The notes under the pieces are model-generated. The model saw only the letters and a list, made by a program, of their open reading frames with translations. It was not told where the DNA came from and ran no database searches. From Halichondria panicea (taxonomy: Eukaryota > Porifera > Demospongiae > Suberitida > Halichondriidae): DNA of 64,000 nucleotides. This document shows positions 50,905-64,000 of the stretch, piece after piece. The position numbers and the translations under genes were made by a program. How positions within the stretch are numbered: the first letter of the stretch is position 1; the number at the start of each line of letters is the position of its first letter. Location of the stretch: NCBI RefSeq assembly GCF_963675165.1, contig NC_087385.1, positions 6,808,912-6,872,911 on the forward strand, given 5' to 3'.

Positions 50905-51217
50905 ATCTACAGTGCATGAGAGGAGAGGGATCATGCACACTGTCTCTACACACATGAGGCATTACATACACACCTCAAGATCACGGGCAAGACACTCACT
51001 AAACTTCTTCAATCTCTCCCATCATGATGACGTTCGGAAATGGTCGTCAAAACACATTTGCTGAGCACTACTTATAGCCTCGATTTCAGGCCTCATGAAA
51101 ACCGTGGCTAATATTCGAGGATTATGATAATTCATGTTCTTCGGTTCTTGTAAATTTTGATCATAAATTATCAAGTAATACAATATATATATAACGCAAT
51201 CTAACACGAGATACTAG

Positions 51218-53895
51218 CTACCTAGCTACCAACAGTTCCCCCACACTAGAGTCCTGTACTCTGTACGCTGGTTTCCCTGACAACCTTTTGCCGAGGGAAT
51301 TATATAGGGACACAGCAGTTGAGTAGTCCTGAGACTCCCAGGAGGCGGGGCTGTCCAGTCGCGGCAGAAACTCCTGTGTGGGTGAGGTACGGGGTAAGCA
51401 AGGGTTGCACAAATATAGCTACCAAAACTGCTGAATTAACGCGAATTGGTAGATTATGACTAATCACAAAAGTTGTATCTAAGCACATTATTGGAAAGGT
51501 AATTCTGAGAGCTATCAATTAGTTTTGAAATTGGACAATCCTAACTCAAGTTACAGGCCCTCAAAATTAGCTAGAAATAATTTCAGAGACTAATCACAAA
51601 CCTTTTATCCTAGTTTATCAACATACGTGCACATTATTTTGTGTGGGATTCAGGATTGAAATAGCCAACACACAGATAATATACAACACATACACTCACT
51701 GATTGATTTTGTTTCCTGAGTTTCCTCCGTATGAGTAGATCATCCGAGGCAGTCAATGCCCTCCGACACTCTCCTGTCTGGAACACAGTCTCCCTTCCCT
51801 CTCTCACTCGAGTCAGGCCCAATGCTGCAAAGTCAGCTCCTCTAAACGGGTCCCCTTCTTGTTGCAGGTGAGTAGACACAGCAGACGAGATAACACGATA
51901 ATAGTCAGGGCCTGCTAACGACAGGGAGAGCCCCACTCGTGCAAACAGTGCTCCTGGTGTAAACCTCTCGAGGGCAGAGCGTGGTTTAGAGTGGTCCAGT
52001 TTGGCCGTCTGTCGTTGTGTGTAAGAACTGAGATAGTTCCAATTGAGAGCTTTGGGTGTTTCCGGTGTCTCAGTCACCACTTCCATGTTGTCCAGTGAAG
52101 AGCTTGTCTTCTTGATTCTTTTGTCCGCCTTATTCTTGAGGGGGTCCGATATCTTGGTGGTAGTGGGTGTGGTCTCGGGGGTATGTGAGCGTGGATGTCT
52201 GCGTTCCCGTGGTGATGGTTCGTGTCTCCTCTTGTGCTCAATCAGTTCACCTTTGATCCTATGTGGGGATTGGAGGGGGGCATCTGATAGTCGAGCCTTC
52301 TTGTAGTCATAGGATGAAAGGTCATCATCGTGTTTTCGTTTCCTATCTCCATATCGAGGCTCACTGTAGCTTTCTTCTTTTCGTCGTTTATGTCCTCCAA
52401 TCTCGTGTGGCGTGGCCATATCTTTACCATGGGAACGACCTTTGACCTCTACTGGCGTGCCCCCGGAAGGCTTGTCTTTCCTATCATGATATCGTCTCTT
52501 AGCGTCTACCTCGTGTTTAGAGCTGGGGTAGAGAGAGCAGGTGGTCAAGTACTGTACAGACTACAAACACAACAGCTGCAAGAGTAATGGTTCCAGATAC
52601 AGAACACACACATGCTGATTTCAAAACACAGTAAAATCAGATTAGCTATCTTGTGGCCCAAACAGAGAGGACACACATTGCCTCCAGCTGCACTGTGCAG
52701 TGGGGAATCACTGAGCTATGATAACAGCTTTTGTTTGTGTTCTTTGAAGGGCAAATTGAAACTGCTCATCAAAAATAAGCAACGACATATGATACATGTT
52801 ATTCTAGCTGGTAATGTTGGGGAATCTAAATCCTCATAATAATTGAGGCAATTAACTTGAAACTAGATCTATGGCTATCAATTATGTGTTTGTCATCAAA
52901 TCTCGAGTACTGAATATAAAATGACCATCTAAAGCAACTACCTACGCGCTATGGTCGCAGGGAATGTGGCAGAGTGCTCACCACCTAAAAACAGACATTC
53001 TTAGAATATTTCCAATAATTATGTACATGGTACATATGCACAAACACCCCAGTACTTAGTTATAGACTTAGACATATTCTAGGGACTTGACACGCACACA
53101 CACACACCATAGCACACAGCTACACAATTATATAAGTGATATGGGAATATAAGCAGAGAGGGGTGTCTCACATGTCAAAACAAACACTGTGCTGAGTAAA
53201 ACACACAGAGGTAAGTGATGTATATACCGTCTGAGGCTTTCCGAGTCTCTCTTTTGTTGTTTAGTGCCTTCTCTGCCACTGTCACTATCAGAGCTGTCAC
53301 TGGAGGTCCCCCTGTGCTTCCCTCCACCACGCTGCTTAGCCCCGCTACTCTTGTGACCTATGGGGGGGAGGGGTAGTCATTGGACAGAGCAGTGCTATAT
53401 AGGGGACCAGTCACCTTTAACTGGTGGTAATTTTCTGCGTTCTAATCGTTCGTCAGAGTCTGATTCATGTGGGTGGTCCAGGGGGCGTGGTCTTCCCTCA
53501 CGATAATGGAGCTGGTGCTTCTTGTCCTCAAACTCAGACTGACCGCTAAAAATAGACACAGGCCATAGTTGTGTTGTGTTCACGTGAGTATGTGTGCATA
53601 CCTAGTCTTTCTCTCTCTGGGTGGTAGCTGCTCGGGGCCGGGGGAGGAGAGGGAGTAGCTGCCGCTGTGTCTGGACGGCTTGTCTACTGGGGACTGATGC
53701 TTTTCTGTGGAGAACCGTCGGCTACTGCCACCGCCACTGTCAGCCTGGGGGTCATACCACATGGGTGATGCATGTTACGTGCTTGATATTGGATTATTTG
53801 ATTCCATGTCACACCACAAAACCCCTCACCTCATCAGTTCCAGGTCCTAGTCGGTCAAAAACACTCACAAATCTCTTACTCTTACTGCTGCTCAT
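51218..53895 (-). CDS. ZC3H13: ZC3H13/Flacc-like subunit of the m6A writer complex
   Basis: Exons on minus: 53895-53830, 53744-53602, 53545-53415, 53357-53228, 52522-51700 and 51373-51218; 482 residues. It opens with FVSVFDRLGPGT, as in ZC3H13 (SVFERLGP), then long Arg/Ser/Asp/Lys-rich stretches. It closes with the conserved C-terminal domain: ALNWNYL, SALERFTPGALFARVGLS, LAGPDYY, FAALGLTRV and CRRALTASDDLLIRRKLRK. In flies and mammals this protein ties RBM15 to WTAP in the nuclear METTL3/14 adaptor complex. No CCCH zinc finger is present in this model, which is much shorter than human ZC3H13. I am confident in the C-terminal match, less so in the full gene structure: the intron 52523-53227 is unusually long and could hide an exon. 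Confidence 0.78.
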
Positions 53896-54164
53896 TTCTG
53901 CACATTATTCCTAATAACGCTCTCCTCTGAACTCTGACCTCAGCGAAAGCTAAAATAGCAGTACTTCCTAAAGTGGGGTGGAAAGAATTGAGTGTAGCTA
54001 TTTATAAAATGATTCGTTTCGCCTTCAGACCTTTTATGGATATCACTTACACGATGCGGGGGTGCCTTCAGATCGTGTGAGCGCATTTCTAGAGAACGTT
54101 CTAGCTGCTCCAGTCAGTTTCTGCCACCTCTGAATCTGCTTTGTCTATCTCCTCAAGTCACATC

Positions 54165-54717
54165 ATGTCGTGGGATTCTTATCTGGACAACCTGGTAGCA
54201 CAGAGCAAGGATGCTAGTGGCACTGCTCACGTTGATAAGTGCTGTATAATCGGCCTTGACGGTGGGGCACCATGGACTACTGCTGCAAGTGCAGTTGCTT
54301 TCAAGGTAATTGCTAGTACTGTTTGTTTAATGTGTGTCACATTTCTAACTACCATTTCTAACTACTATTATTGTGTGTCTTTTATTAAAGCTGCTGGAAC
54401 TTCTGTAATTATTATCTCTTTGTTCTTTCTTACAGCTTGAAGGGCAAGAGGGTCCCAACATTGCCAAATGTTTCAAGAGCAAGGATTACACTTCTTTCAT
54501 GACGTCAGGAATTAGAGCTTCAGGAGAGAAGTATCAATTTCTCCGAGAAGAGGATAAGAAGATAGTATATGGCAAGAAGAAGGGAATGGGTGCCCTCACA
54601 ATGCAAGCCTCCAAAACAGCTATTGTTATTGCTCACTGCCCCGAGGGATCTCAGCAAGGAAACACAAACAAAGCGGTTGGAGTTATTGCAGATTACCTTG
54701 AGAGCCTCGGCATGTAG
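54165..54717 (+). CDS. PFN: Profilin
   Basis: Two exons, 54165-54305 and 54436-54717; 140 residues. It begins MSWDSYLDNLVAQ (the N-terminal helix with the poly-proline-binding Trp and Tyr), continues CCIIGLDGGAPWTTA, and ends GVIADYLESLGM. TIVIAHCP-type and KKGMGALTMQASKTA blocks are typical of the family. Profilin exchanges nucleotide on G-actin and feeds formins and Ena/VASP. Its ATG is 269 bp from that of the divergent ZC3H13-like gene. Confidence 0.96.
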
Positions 54718-54987
54718 TGGACTTGACTCTAGACTAATATTGCATTGTCCTGATTTGAATTTATTATCGTAGCTGTGTTTGTGGCTTTTGAAATGTTTGA
54801 GCAATAGATACATTTTCACAAGATATTTTATTTGTAGCATTTAGTAATTTTAGGAGCTCTTGTTTAGATGTGTGTTTAGTGTGAAAACATAAATTATTAT
54901 TATTGAATCAGAGGATAAATGAACAACAGTCAACATGAACAGGGCTAATAACAATGAAATACCAAAATAATGTTAACAAGATATTGT

Positions 54988-56701
54988 TCAAAATAGGAGC
55001 CCCCTGGACCTCCGTCCAATCCCGTGTCTGTCGTACACCACATTCACCTTGGACACAAACTGCACGAGGGGAGAGGGAAGTCTAGGAATGGTGGAGGGTA
55101 TACAGTATAAATGATCTCACCTCACTAGCTGTAGCTACGCCCTTAGTGATAGCAGCTAAATAGGACATGAGCAGAACTTCGTTAGTTTGCTGTGAGAATG
55201 CATCCAATAGTCAATATATCAAACAAGGGGTAATTAATTCAATTTCATAAACACTTACACTATAAAAGTCTTTCTTAAATAGTTGGTTGTCAATGACTGG
55301 TAGCTGGTCACAGAGGCTGGCTATCTCCCTCAGCACCTCCATGTTGGTAGGCAGCTCTCCTGCACACATACAGTTGAGTTGTGCGATAGTTAAATGTTAC
55401 AATGGATTGTGTGTCACCTGTCTGCACGGATTTGAGGTAATCGAGGACAAGACGCACTCGAGAGTGGAGCATCTTGGCGGCACCATACTGGGCACTCAGC
55501 TGCTCAGAAACTACAGCCAATAACACACGATAATCATGGAGGCTTGACAACAATGACTGGAATTCCATATTAGCCCAATATCACACAGCTGAATTGATAC
55601 TCAACCAAGTATGCAACGAACAACCAGTGATCTGATTAGGCCTATTTATATTTGGTTAGCACACATACACGTACACAGACTTGCAAGAACCTTATAAAGC
55701 AAATAAATCACCTGCTGATCTCTCTGAGGCCCCAGTGACAGAGGCCCTGGCTATGTGGTCCACCCCTACCCTCTCTGCATCCTCTGTGGCTAGAGTATAT
55801 GTCACACCAGCAAACAAGACTTTAGGCTGGGCCTCGACTATCTCAATGAGACTCTCATACACACTCACAGGCAACTGCACACGGTGGGAAACATTACACA
55901 ATAAAGATATGCTAATCCTAATCCTAGAGATTCCTAGCAAAGAGTGTTAAGTATGAATGCTGTGGGGATGGGATATGCTACACACTAACTGTACCTGATT
56001 GGTCCTAGCACATGTGTTGAGCTTCAGTAAGAGGCTATTGTCTCTGTCTCTGCATAGTTGTTCGTGGAAGGCTGCATCCTGAGAGGTGGGAGTGTCCCCT
56101 ATCGTGTACCAGCCCAGGAACTCCATGCTTGAGAACACCTGGCGAACTGGGGGAGACATACCGTAGTTGATGTAATTACAGCGCCAGCAAAAAATAATTA
56201 TTTTTGCGAGACTATGTACATAAAACAAATGAATTTATATGGTGGTATATGACCAACAAAATCGAATTTTGTTTAATTAGACTGGCGCTGTAATTACATC
56301 AACTACGTTACATACTTGTGAGCACACCCACTCAATACCATATCCACTCACATTGTTCCTCCTTCTCAGTGAAATACTCTCTGTCTAGTACTATCGCATC
56401 ATCGACTGATGTCACCACCAGCTCAAAAGAGTTGCAGATCTCCACACTACGACCTTTCTGTGTCCCCAGGAGGGCACCATACACACACTCTGTGGATATG
56501 ATGGACACACAATGAGATCACTGTTGTACGCCTCATCAACACACACACTGTTCATTCCTGCACACCTTTTGTTGTTCCTCCTCGCTGCATGTGTGATCTG
56601 GTGTAGTGATCCGAGATGTTCATGATAACGAGCGGATGTAGGGACACACTCACGCTCCCAGAGGAGCTGGACAACACTCGACTCTCAATCGCAGACTCCA
56701 T
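54988..56701 (-). CDS. COPS6: COP9 signalosome subunit 6
   Basis: Exons on minus: 56701-56566, 56489-56352, 56146-55995, 55874-55712, 55510-55418, 55359-55259, 55189-55121 and 55059-54988; 307 residues. The MPN domain shows [38 protein letters not shown] and [12 protein letters not shown]; as in CSN6 it lacks the JAMM metal residues. The C-terminal helices read [20 protein letters not shown] and [23 protein letters not shown]6 partners CSN5 in the deneddylation of cullins. A small inverted-repeat element sits in intron 2. Confidence 0.95.
56162..56307. mobile_element. MITE with perfect 26-bp terminal inverted repeats
   Basis: A 146-bp element whose ends 56162-56187 and 56282-56307 are exact 26-bp inverted repeats. 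The interior is AT-rich with no open frame. ACATA flanks it on both sides within a base or two, a possible target duplication (TA core). It sits inside the second COPS6 intron. The exactness of the arms suggests recent activity. Confidence 0.85.
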
Positions 56702-56884
56702 TATCTTGTTCTTATTGAAGCACACTCGTCAGTTAGCCTTGCCCATTTCGTCCTTTGACCTGGTTGCCAACAGCTACGAAAATCTTATTAAAGCACACAA
56801 CAACACTTCTGTTTTATTTTCCAATTCGACGCCCTTGACACTTAAGTTTGACAATTGATTGCATTTAACAGGCAAAAAACAAAA

Positions 56885-57848
56885 CTAGCTGACATGGCCA
56901 GGGGGAGTGGGTTCGGTTCTTTGCTCAGGACATTCTTTAGTCTTTCTCTGGTCATCCTCACTCTCAGAGCTTGACTCGGTCCCTGGGTGGTGTTTGCTGT
57001 GATGCTCTCTCTTATGCTTCCTCTTACTCTGTAGAGATAGTCGCTGTAAAGCCAGTGTATAATGAGATAGGCTGTTAGTACCTTTCTCCTGTGATGTGAA
57101 GATGGAGACTGACCCAAGGACAACAACATGAGGTAGCTACAACCACCACCGAGCACTCACCCTACTCCTGGAGCGAGACCTCCTAACACTCTTACGCTTC
57201 TTCTTCTTCTGTGGAATAAACAATCTACATTACAGTCCAAGTCTAGAGAAGTATGCACACTCGATTGACTTAGAGTTATTACCTTCTTTTTGTCTGATGT
57301 CCGTGAGCTCTCCCCTAGTACACTCTCTCTGTGTCTCCTCAGCTCCTCTCTGTAGTGCTGACACAACACATTGTACACTGTAGTGCTGACACAACACATG
57401 TACACTGTAGTGCTGACACAACACATGTACACTGTAGTGCTGACACAACACATGTACACACACACTAGTACACACACACACTAGTACACACACACTTGTA
57501 CACACTACACACTTATCTTACATCATTCATCTGTTCCTCATAAGCTGCCATTGCTCCCGAACCCTTGTACCTGCAGGCGCTCTGCTGCAGTAAGGCCGTG
57601 GCCTCTTCCCTGTGAATACACATATTAGCTGTGTGGAGAGGATGGCTGCAGTGCTTACAGTGACGGCCTGTCTCTGGCCAGGTAGTCCCTGATGGTGGGT
57701 CCTGTGACTGGGGGTGGACCACTGGCCCTAGCCATGGCCACTGGATTGTTGCACACCTATAAAATAACGACTGCTGTAATGTATATAGCTCACTCAAAGT
57801 GCAGCTAAGCTAGAATTAACTTACAGCTCCTTTCTTTTTCTTACCCAT
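56885..57848 (-). CDS. FAM133: FAM133-like basic nuclear protein
   Basis: Exons on minus: 57848-57825, 57756-57659, 57609-57522, 57357-57283, 57208-57161, 57108-57082 and 57043-56885; 172 residues. It matches FAM133: MGKKKKGA, NPVAMARASGP then GPTIRDYLARDRP, GSGAMAAYEEQMND and YREELRRHRESVLG, followed by a Lys/Arg/Ser/His-rich tail. FAM133 proteins occur with spliceosome/RNA-processing factors, but their function is poorly known. The intron 57044-57081 is only 38 nt. A 27-nt micro-exon (57082-57108) encodes nine residues. The same-strand COPS6 start lies 184 bp downstream. Confidence 0.85.
57351..57459. repeat. 27-bp tandem repeat (4 copies) straddling a FAM133 acceptor
   Basis: Copies start at 57351, 57379, 57406 and 57433. 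On the minus strand every copy contains GTGTTGTGTCAG|CACTAC, that is, the splice acceptor and first codons of the exon 57357-57283. Only the copy nearest the exon joins the frame. Confidence 0.93.
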
Positions 57849-57979
57849 TTCTCACTAACTAGCCCCGCCCCCCTTCACTCCCCCCCACACACAATAAACA
57901 AACTGATTGCTGCTAACCAGCTAGCTAGCTAAGCTAGGATAGGAGACAGCCAGTGAGTCATATTAGAGTACCAGGACTG

Positions 57980-59803
57980 ATGGAGCTCAGGCTGTGCTTG
58001 TTACTGACTCTCCTGTCCTCCCTGAAAGCTGTTAATGGACTTACCATCATTGTAAGCTGGTTGACTAAGTTTACCTACAAACCAAAGTCTTTGATTACGG
58101 TCTCATAACCGTCTTGCAGGTGAATTCTGATAATGGAACAGAGCTATTTCGATATGAAAATGACAACTCTGCCCTAGAGGGACGTTCGTACTCACTGCCT
58201 GACAATGAGGACAATAGGATTAGGGTAAGGAATGATAGACGAGTCAATCACTCAGGTACACACACACACACTCCCCCCACACACACACACTCCACACACA
58301 CACACCCCACACACACACTCCGCACACACATACTCCTACACCCCCACACCCCCCCCACACACACACATCACAGGGCCACTTGCTGAGTCCTGGTGCGTAC
58401 AGAAGTTGGTGTGAGCCTATTCCATCTGTGAACGTGAACCTGACACTGATAGCCTTTGTGGAGTCCTACAACAGCATTTGCCTCAGCGACCTGGAGGACA
58501 ACATATACAAAGCTGGCTACTCCGCTATGCTGGTCTACACTCCATTGAGCAATGTAGTTTTGCCCCAAAACACTGACCTTCCCCAAGCTATGTTCTCAGA
58601 TCATGTAAGTGCCTCTAGTGATCACACTAACCCTCTTATGTACTGCACATGTCCGATACACAGAAATTTGCAATTTACCTAAACTCGATACTCGGCGCTA
58701 ACTTCTCTTATAAGTAAGTTGTAGGTATTGCCATTGTGTAGTATTGTTCTCATGACCTCTGTACTCAGTGAGCATGTGTACATTGAGATGTGGGATGACT
58801 CTCTTGTTAAACTGGAGAGAATCTTCATCATCTTTGGCTCCATACTACTGGCCTCGGTGATTCTAGCCATTGCTCTATTCTGCTGCACATTCTTTGTAAG
58901 TACTAAAAAATACTTGTAAGGCAGTTTGTCTTAGTGTGAGCAAGCTTATAGGTTTTTAAATAACCGTTTCTATAAGACCATTACCCCTACCCCTCTTGCC
59001 CAGTGTCGTACTCTGATCTCCAAGTGGCGTACTCGTGGGCTCAGTCGCTGGCAGGTCCGGCGACTCCCACGCAGGAAGTATCGCAAGGCCAAAGAGACGA
59101 CTGAAACCTGCTCCATTTGTTTAGACGACTTCAAAGAAGGCGGCACTATCCGAGTACTACCCTGTGAACACAGTAAGTAGGCATATGCTGTATGTACTCA
59201 GTGTCTCTGCCTTTGGTATGCTGAGAGGTAATCACATTTATAATTATCTTACATAATGCATTGATGTGCACACCTGCTATACATACCTCACACTGTCGAC
59301 ATATCATACTCTTCAACCACCACACCCCCTCCCCACACACACACACATACACCACTACACACCCCCCCCCACACACACACACCACCATCCCCACCCCCCC
59401 CACACACACAGTATTCCACCCAAAGTGTGTTGACGAGTGGCTACAGAAATGGAATCGTACGTGTCCACTTTGTAAGTCCACTATTAAGCGCAGCAACGTG
59501 GCACGGGCGCGCATTGACCCAGATGAGACCTCTGGACTACTGTCAGAGGAGGGAGGGGCCTCCAGTGCTAGAACTAGCTTTAATGATGAGACTGACTATG
59601 GAGCCACTGACATCATCCCTCTGTTGGGGCCAGGGCAACCACCCATTGCCGCCTCTCCCTCAAGTATGGAGCTAGGTCTGTCACCGGACTCCACTGAAAC
59701 AGAGAGGACCTTCCACACTCCTGTACCATTCCTGGATGGGGAGACAGCCTCCTATCAGACTGCTGATGAGGGACAGGCCACAGATGTTGATAATGCAAAC
59801 TAA
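57980..59803 (+). CDS. PA-TM-RING E3 ubiquitin ligase (RNF13/RNF167-like)
   Basis: Exons 57980-58051, 58120-58224, 58374-58604, 58773-58895, 59004-59172 and 59412-59803; 363 residues. A signal peptide (MELRLCLLLTLLSSL) precedes a protease-associated luminal domain (LIAFVESYNSICLSDLEDN, KAGYSAMLVY). Next come one transmembrane helix (IIFGSILLASVILAIALF), a basic segment and a RING-H2 domain with CSICLDD, CEHIFHPKC and CPLC. An acidic Ser/Thr-rich tail follows. This family ubiquitinates membrane and endosomal proteins. The exon 4 acceptor (GTGAG|CAT) was chosen because the nearby CAG would bring an immediate stop. Divergent with FAM133: start codons lie 131 bp apart. Confidence 0.88.
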
Positions 59804-60005
59804 ACTCTCTTGTGTTCTCATGTCATCCTGCTCAGTTTAATTTGTGTCGGTGTGTAAGCATTTTCACTGTTTGTGTGTATATACTCGGTCGCTTGGACTC
59901 TTGTGTTCGGATTTATTTTGCACATTGCACATAATTATATACTAATTGCTGATTGAGTGAATTATGGTAATGCATGAGAGCATAATGTTATATATAACAC
60001 AAGGA

Positions 60006-60500
60006 TTATTTAGTGAGATGTGATGGATACAACAAAGTATGAGATTTTATCATGAGTTCAAAGTCTCTATAAGTAACTCGTCCATCATTGTCAATGTCCA
60101 TTTCTCTGAACCACCTCTCAATTTGGTCAGTCTTGATTAGAGGGGCAACCTCGTGGAATACTCGTTGACAAGACTCAAGGGTGAGGAATCCATTCAAGTA
60201 GACGTCAAAACTCACAAAAATCTGGCGAACTAGTTCATCAATGTCTTTTTGCATGAGACGATGGGTTATCAGTGCAGTGAATGCTTCTCTATCCAGGCCA
60301 CCCTCCTCTTCGCCATGGCAACCAACATGTTCCGTCCAGATGGACTCCAGCTCGTACTTAGATGGCTTGTACCCCAGCAACTCCATGATGGCCACTTTGT
60401 AGTCCTCTTTTGTCAGAAAGCCTTTCCTGTGACTGTCAGCATTCTGGAAAGCATCAGTACAGTGTTTCCTGAGGGCTGAAGGGTCCAGCAGTTCAGCCAT
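60006..60500 (-). CDS. EFCAB11: EF-hand domain protein EFCAB11
   Basis: A single exon with start MAELLDPSALRKH; longer in-frame starts exist upstream to 60611 but run across the divergent eIF4A promoter, so they are less likely. The 164 residues contain KGFLTKEDYKVAIMELLGYK, which is the EFCAB11 signature (GYKPSK), NGFLTLESCQRVFHEVAP and a canonical EF loop DIDNDGRVTYRDFE. The other EF loops are degenerate. A role as a calcium-binding protein is inferred; the cellular function is unknown. Confidence 0.88.
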   Translation of the reverse strand: MAELLDPSALRKHCTDAFQNADSHRKGFLTKEDYKVAIMELLGYKPSKYELESIWTEHVGCHGEEEGGLDREAFTALITHRLMQKDIDELVRQIFVSFDVYLNGFLTLESCQRVFHEVAPLIKTDQIERWFREMDIDNDGRVTYRDFELMIKSHTLLYPSHLTK

Positions 60501-60613
60501 TGTTTGTAGGCCGGGGGGGCGGGCCTGAGTTCCAGCACGCATGCTCAAGGAGTTGCGCAATATCCTGGCCGAACACATGTACTGCTGGTACACTGCTAAG
60601 CTTTTATGCAATC

Positions 60614-63287
<2,674 letters not shown>

Positions 63288-63720
63288 GCAGCATCATGGC
63301 TAGGGACTACTTTTACTGATAGCTAGTATAGCACAAAAGTCCAAACAATAATTATAAAAATGGAAAAACTCTGAAACTTTGATATTGCTGTTTCACATTA
63401 ATAATTATAATAATTAATTTTGTGGTTTTATGTTGAATATTTATCCTTATTGGTTTATATTGATGGGATTATTATTGGAAGCAATAAAATTATTAATATC
63501 TCCCAAATTTATCTTGTGAAAACTAAGCCAATGGGTGTTATTGACAAACCTAATGGTATGTCTCTGTGCATTTGTCACCCAGTCAATATCAGTAGCTGTG
63601 AGGGTGCATGTGGTAACAATCCATCAGCACCTTCCCTTTGACAAGGCTTTGTTCCATAAACCATTGAGAAGGTGAACTAACCAAGCAGCCTCAGAGCTAT
63701 TAGCACAGCTTAGGACAATC
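63288..63720. other. Intergenic region upstream of a TATA-box gene
   Basis: AT-rich eIF4A 3' flank (to about 63540), then a more GC-balanced segment that should be the proximal regulatory region of the next gene. No coding or RNA gene was recognised. Confidence 0.5.
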
Positions 63721-63729
63721 ATGGACGGC

Positions 63730-63737
63730 TATAAAAG
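63730..63737 (+). promoter_or_regulatory. TATA box (TATAAAAG)
   Basis: A consensus TATAAAAG with GC-rich flanks lies 44 bp before the ATG at 63781. An initiator-like TCATTCA about 30 bp downstream fits a start of transcription near 63760. It is the only strong TATA box I saw at a gene start in this window. Confidence 0.65.
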
Positions 63738-63780
63738 GGCAGCCAGTGCTTCAAGAAATCATTCACTCAATCCAAGACTG

Positions 63781-64000
63781 ATGAGCAAAGCAACTGGTGC
63801 TAAAGTCATGGCAACATCATTCTCCATCCAAGATATCCTCTCCAAGAAAGACAAGCGACATGAATCTACCTCCCCCACAGCCCCCCAGGCCCAAGCATCG
63901 CCTGAGAGCAGCCCTGACTCTGGGCCACAAGTGTCTGTTCTGAATGATTCTAGTTTGCAGTTTGGTGAGAGCTCCTCCCGCAAGAGAAACAGAGAGGGTT
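63781..64000 (+). CDS. 5' end of an eh1-motif protein, probable homeobox transcription factor (truncated by window)
   Basis: ATG at 63781 opens a frame that runs off the window: MSKATGAKVMATSFSIQDIL, then charged and Ser/Pro-rich sequence ending in SSSRKRNREG. FSIQDIL fits the engrailed-homology-1 motif (FxIxxIL) that binds Groucho/TLE corepressors and stands near the N-terminus of NK, Msx, Tlx, Bar and related homeodomain proteins. The homeodomain itself is not in the window, so the class is inferred. A further upstream ATG at 63721 overlaps the TATA box and is unlikely to be transcribed. Confidence 0.55.
   Translation, partial: MSKATGAKVMATSFSIQDILSKKDKRHESTSPTAPQAQASPESSPDSGPQVSVLNDSSLQFGESSSRKRNREG

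Noticed and set aside
52926-52985. Possible extra exon of the ZC3H13-like gene
   Set aside because: Both candidate acceptors lead quickly to a stop in the required phase. Direct joining of 53228 to 52522 keeps the frame.
57351-57459. Regular repeats considered as a CRISPR-like array
   Set aside because: Units are head-to-tail without unique spacers, in a eukaryotic intron. The same holds for the repeats at 30406 and 38096.

Overview
The window is eukaryotic nuclear DNA from an early-branching animal, most likely a demosponge. The case rests on GT-AG introns of mostly 45-600 bp, animal-type gene content (IFT57, Rab6, WDR73, an HNOB/HNOBA guanylate cyclase, a giant cadherin, an eh1-motif transcription factor start), a cAMP-receptor-like GPCR, and very dense packing: about 20 genes in the last 41 kb. 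No species marker is visible, so the placement is an inference. Exon borders were read by eye from GT/AG sites. In nearly every gene, exon lengths and phases sum to an exact open frame.

Region 1 (1-22.5 kb): the 3' part of one giant plus-strand gene encoding at least 6,596 residues of cadherin repeats, related beta-sandwich repeats and three laminin-G-like domains. It has a single 10.67-kb exon and no visible transmembrane segment. One of its introns holds an array of foldback repeats.

Region 2 (22.7-36 kb): a haem-binding (NO-type) guanylate cyclase, an F-BAR protein with a C-terminal J domain, IFT57 (ciliary transport), an endonuclease/exonuclease/phosphatase-fold protein with substituted active-site residues, and a 13-exon seven-helix receptor.

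Region 3 (36-54 kb): housekeeping and trafficking genes: a Rubicon/Pacer-like protein, NSMCE4, UBE2G2, Rab6 (with a duplicated switch-I exon), tRNA-Ile, WDR73, CAB39/MO25, GTF2F2 and a ZC3H13/Flacc-like m6A-writer subunit.

Region 4 (54-64 kb): profilin, COPS6, FAM133, a PA-TM-RING E3 ligase, EFCAB11, eIF4A, and the start of a TATA-box gene with an eh1 repressor motif that runs off the right end.

Most neighbours are functionally unrelated and are not an operon. The organising feature is repeated head-to-head pairing with 100-370 bp between start codons, which suggests shared bidirectional promoters. The most interesting observations are the Rab6 alternative exon pair separated by 34 nt, the F-BAR plus J-domain fusion, the cyclase carrying a full set of catalytic residues in one chain, tandem repeats that duplicate splice sites in three genes, and a 31-bp near-perfect hairpin.
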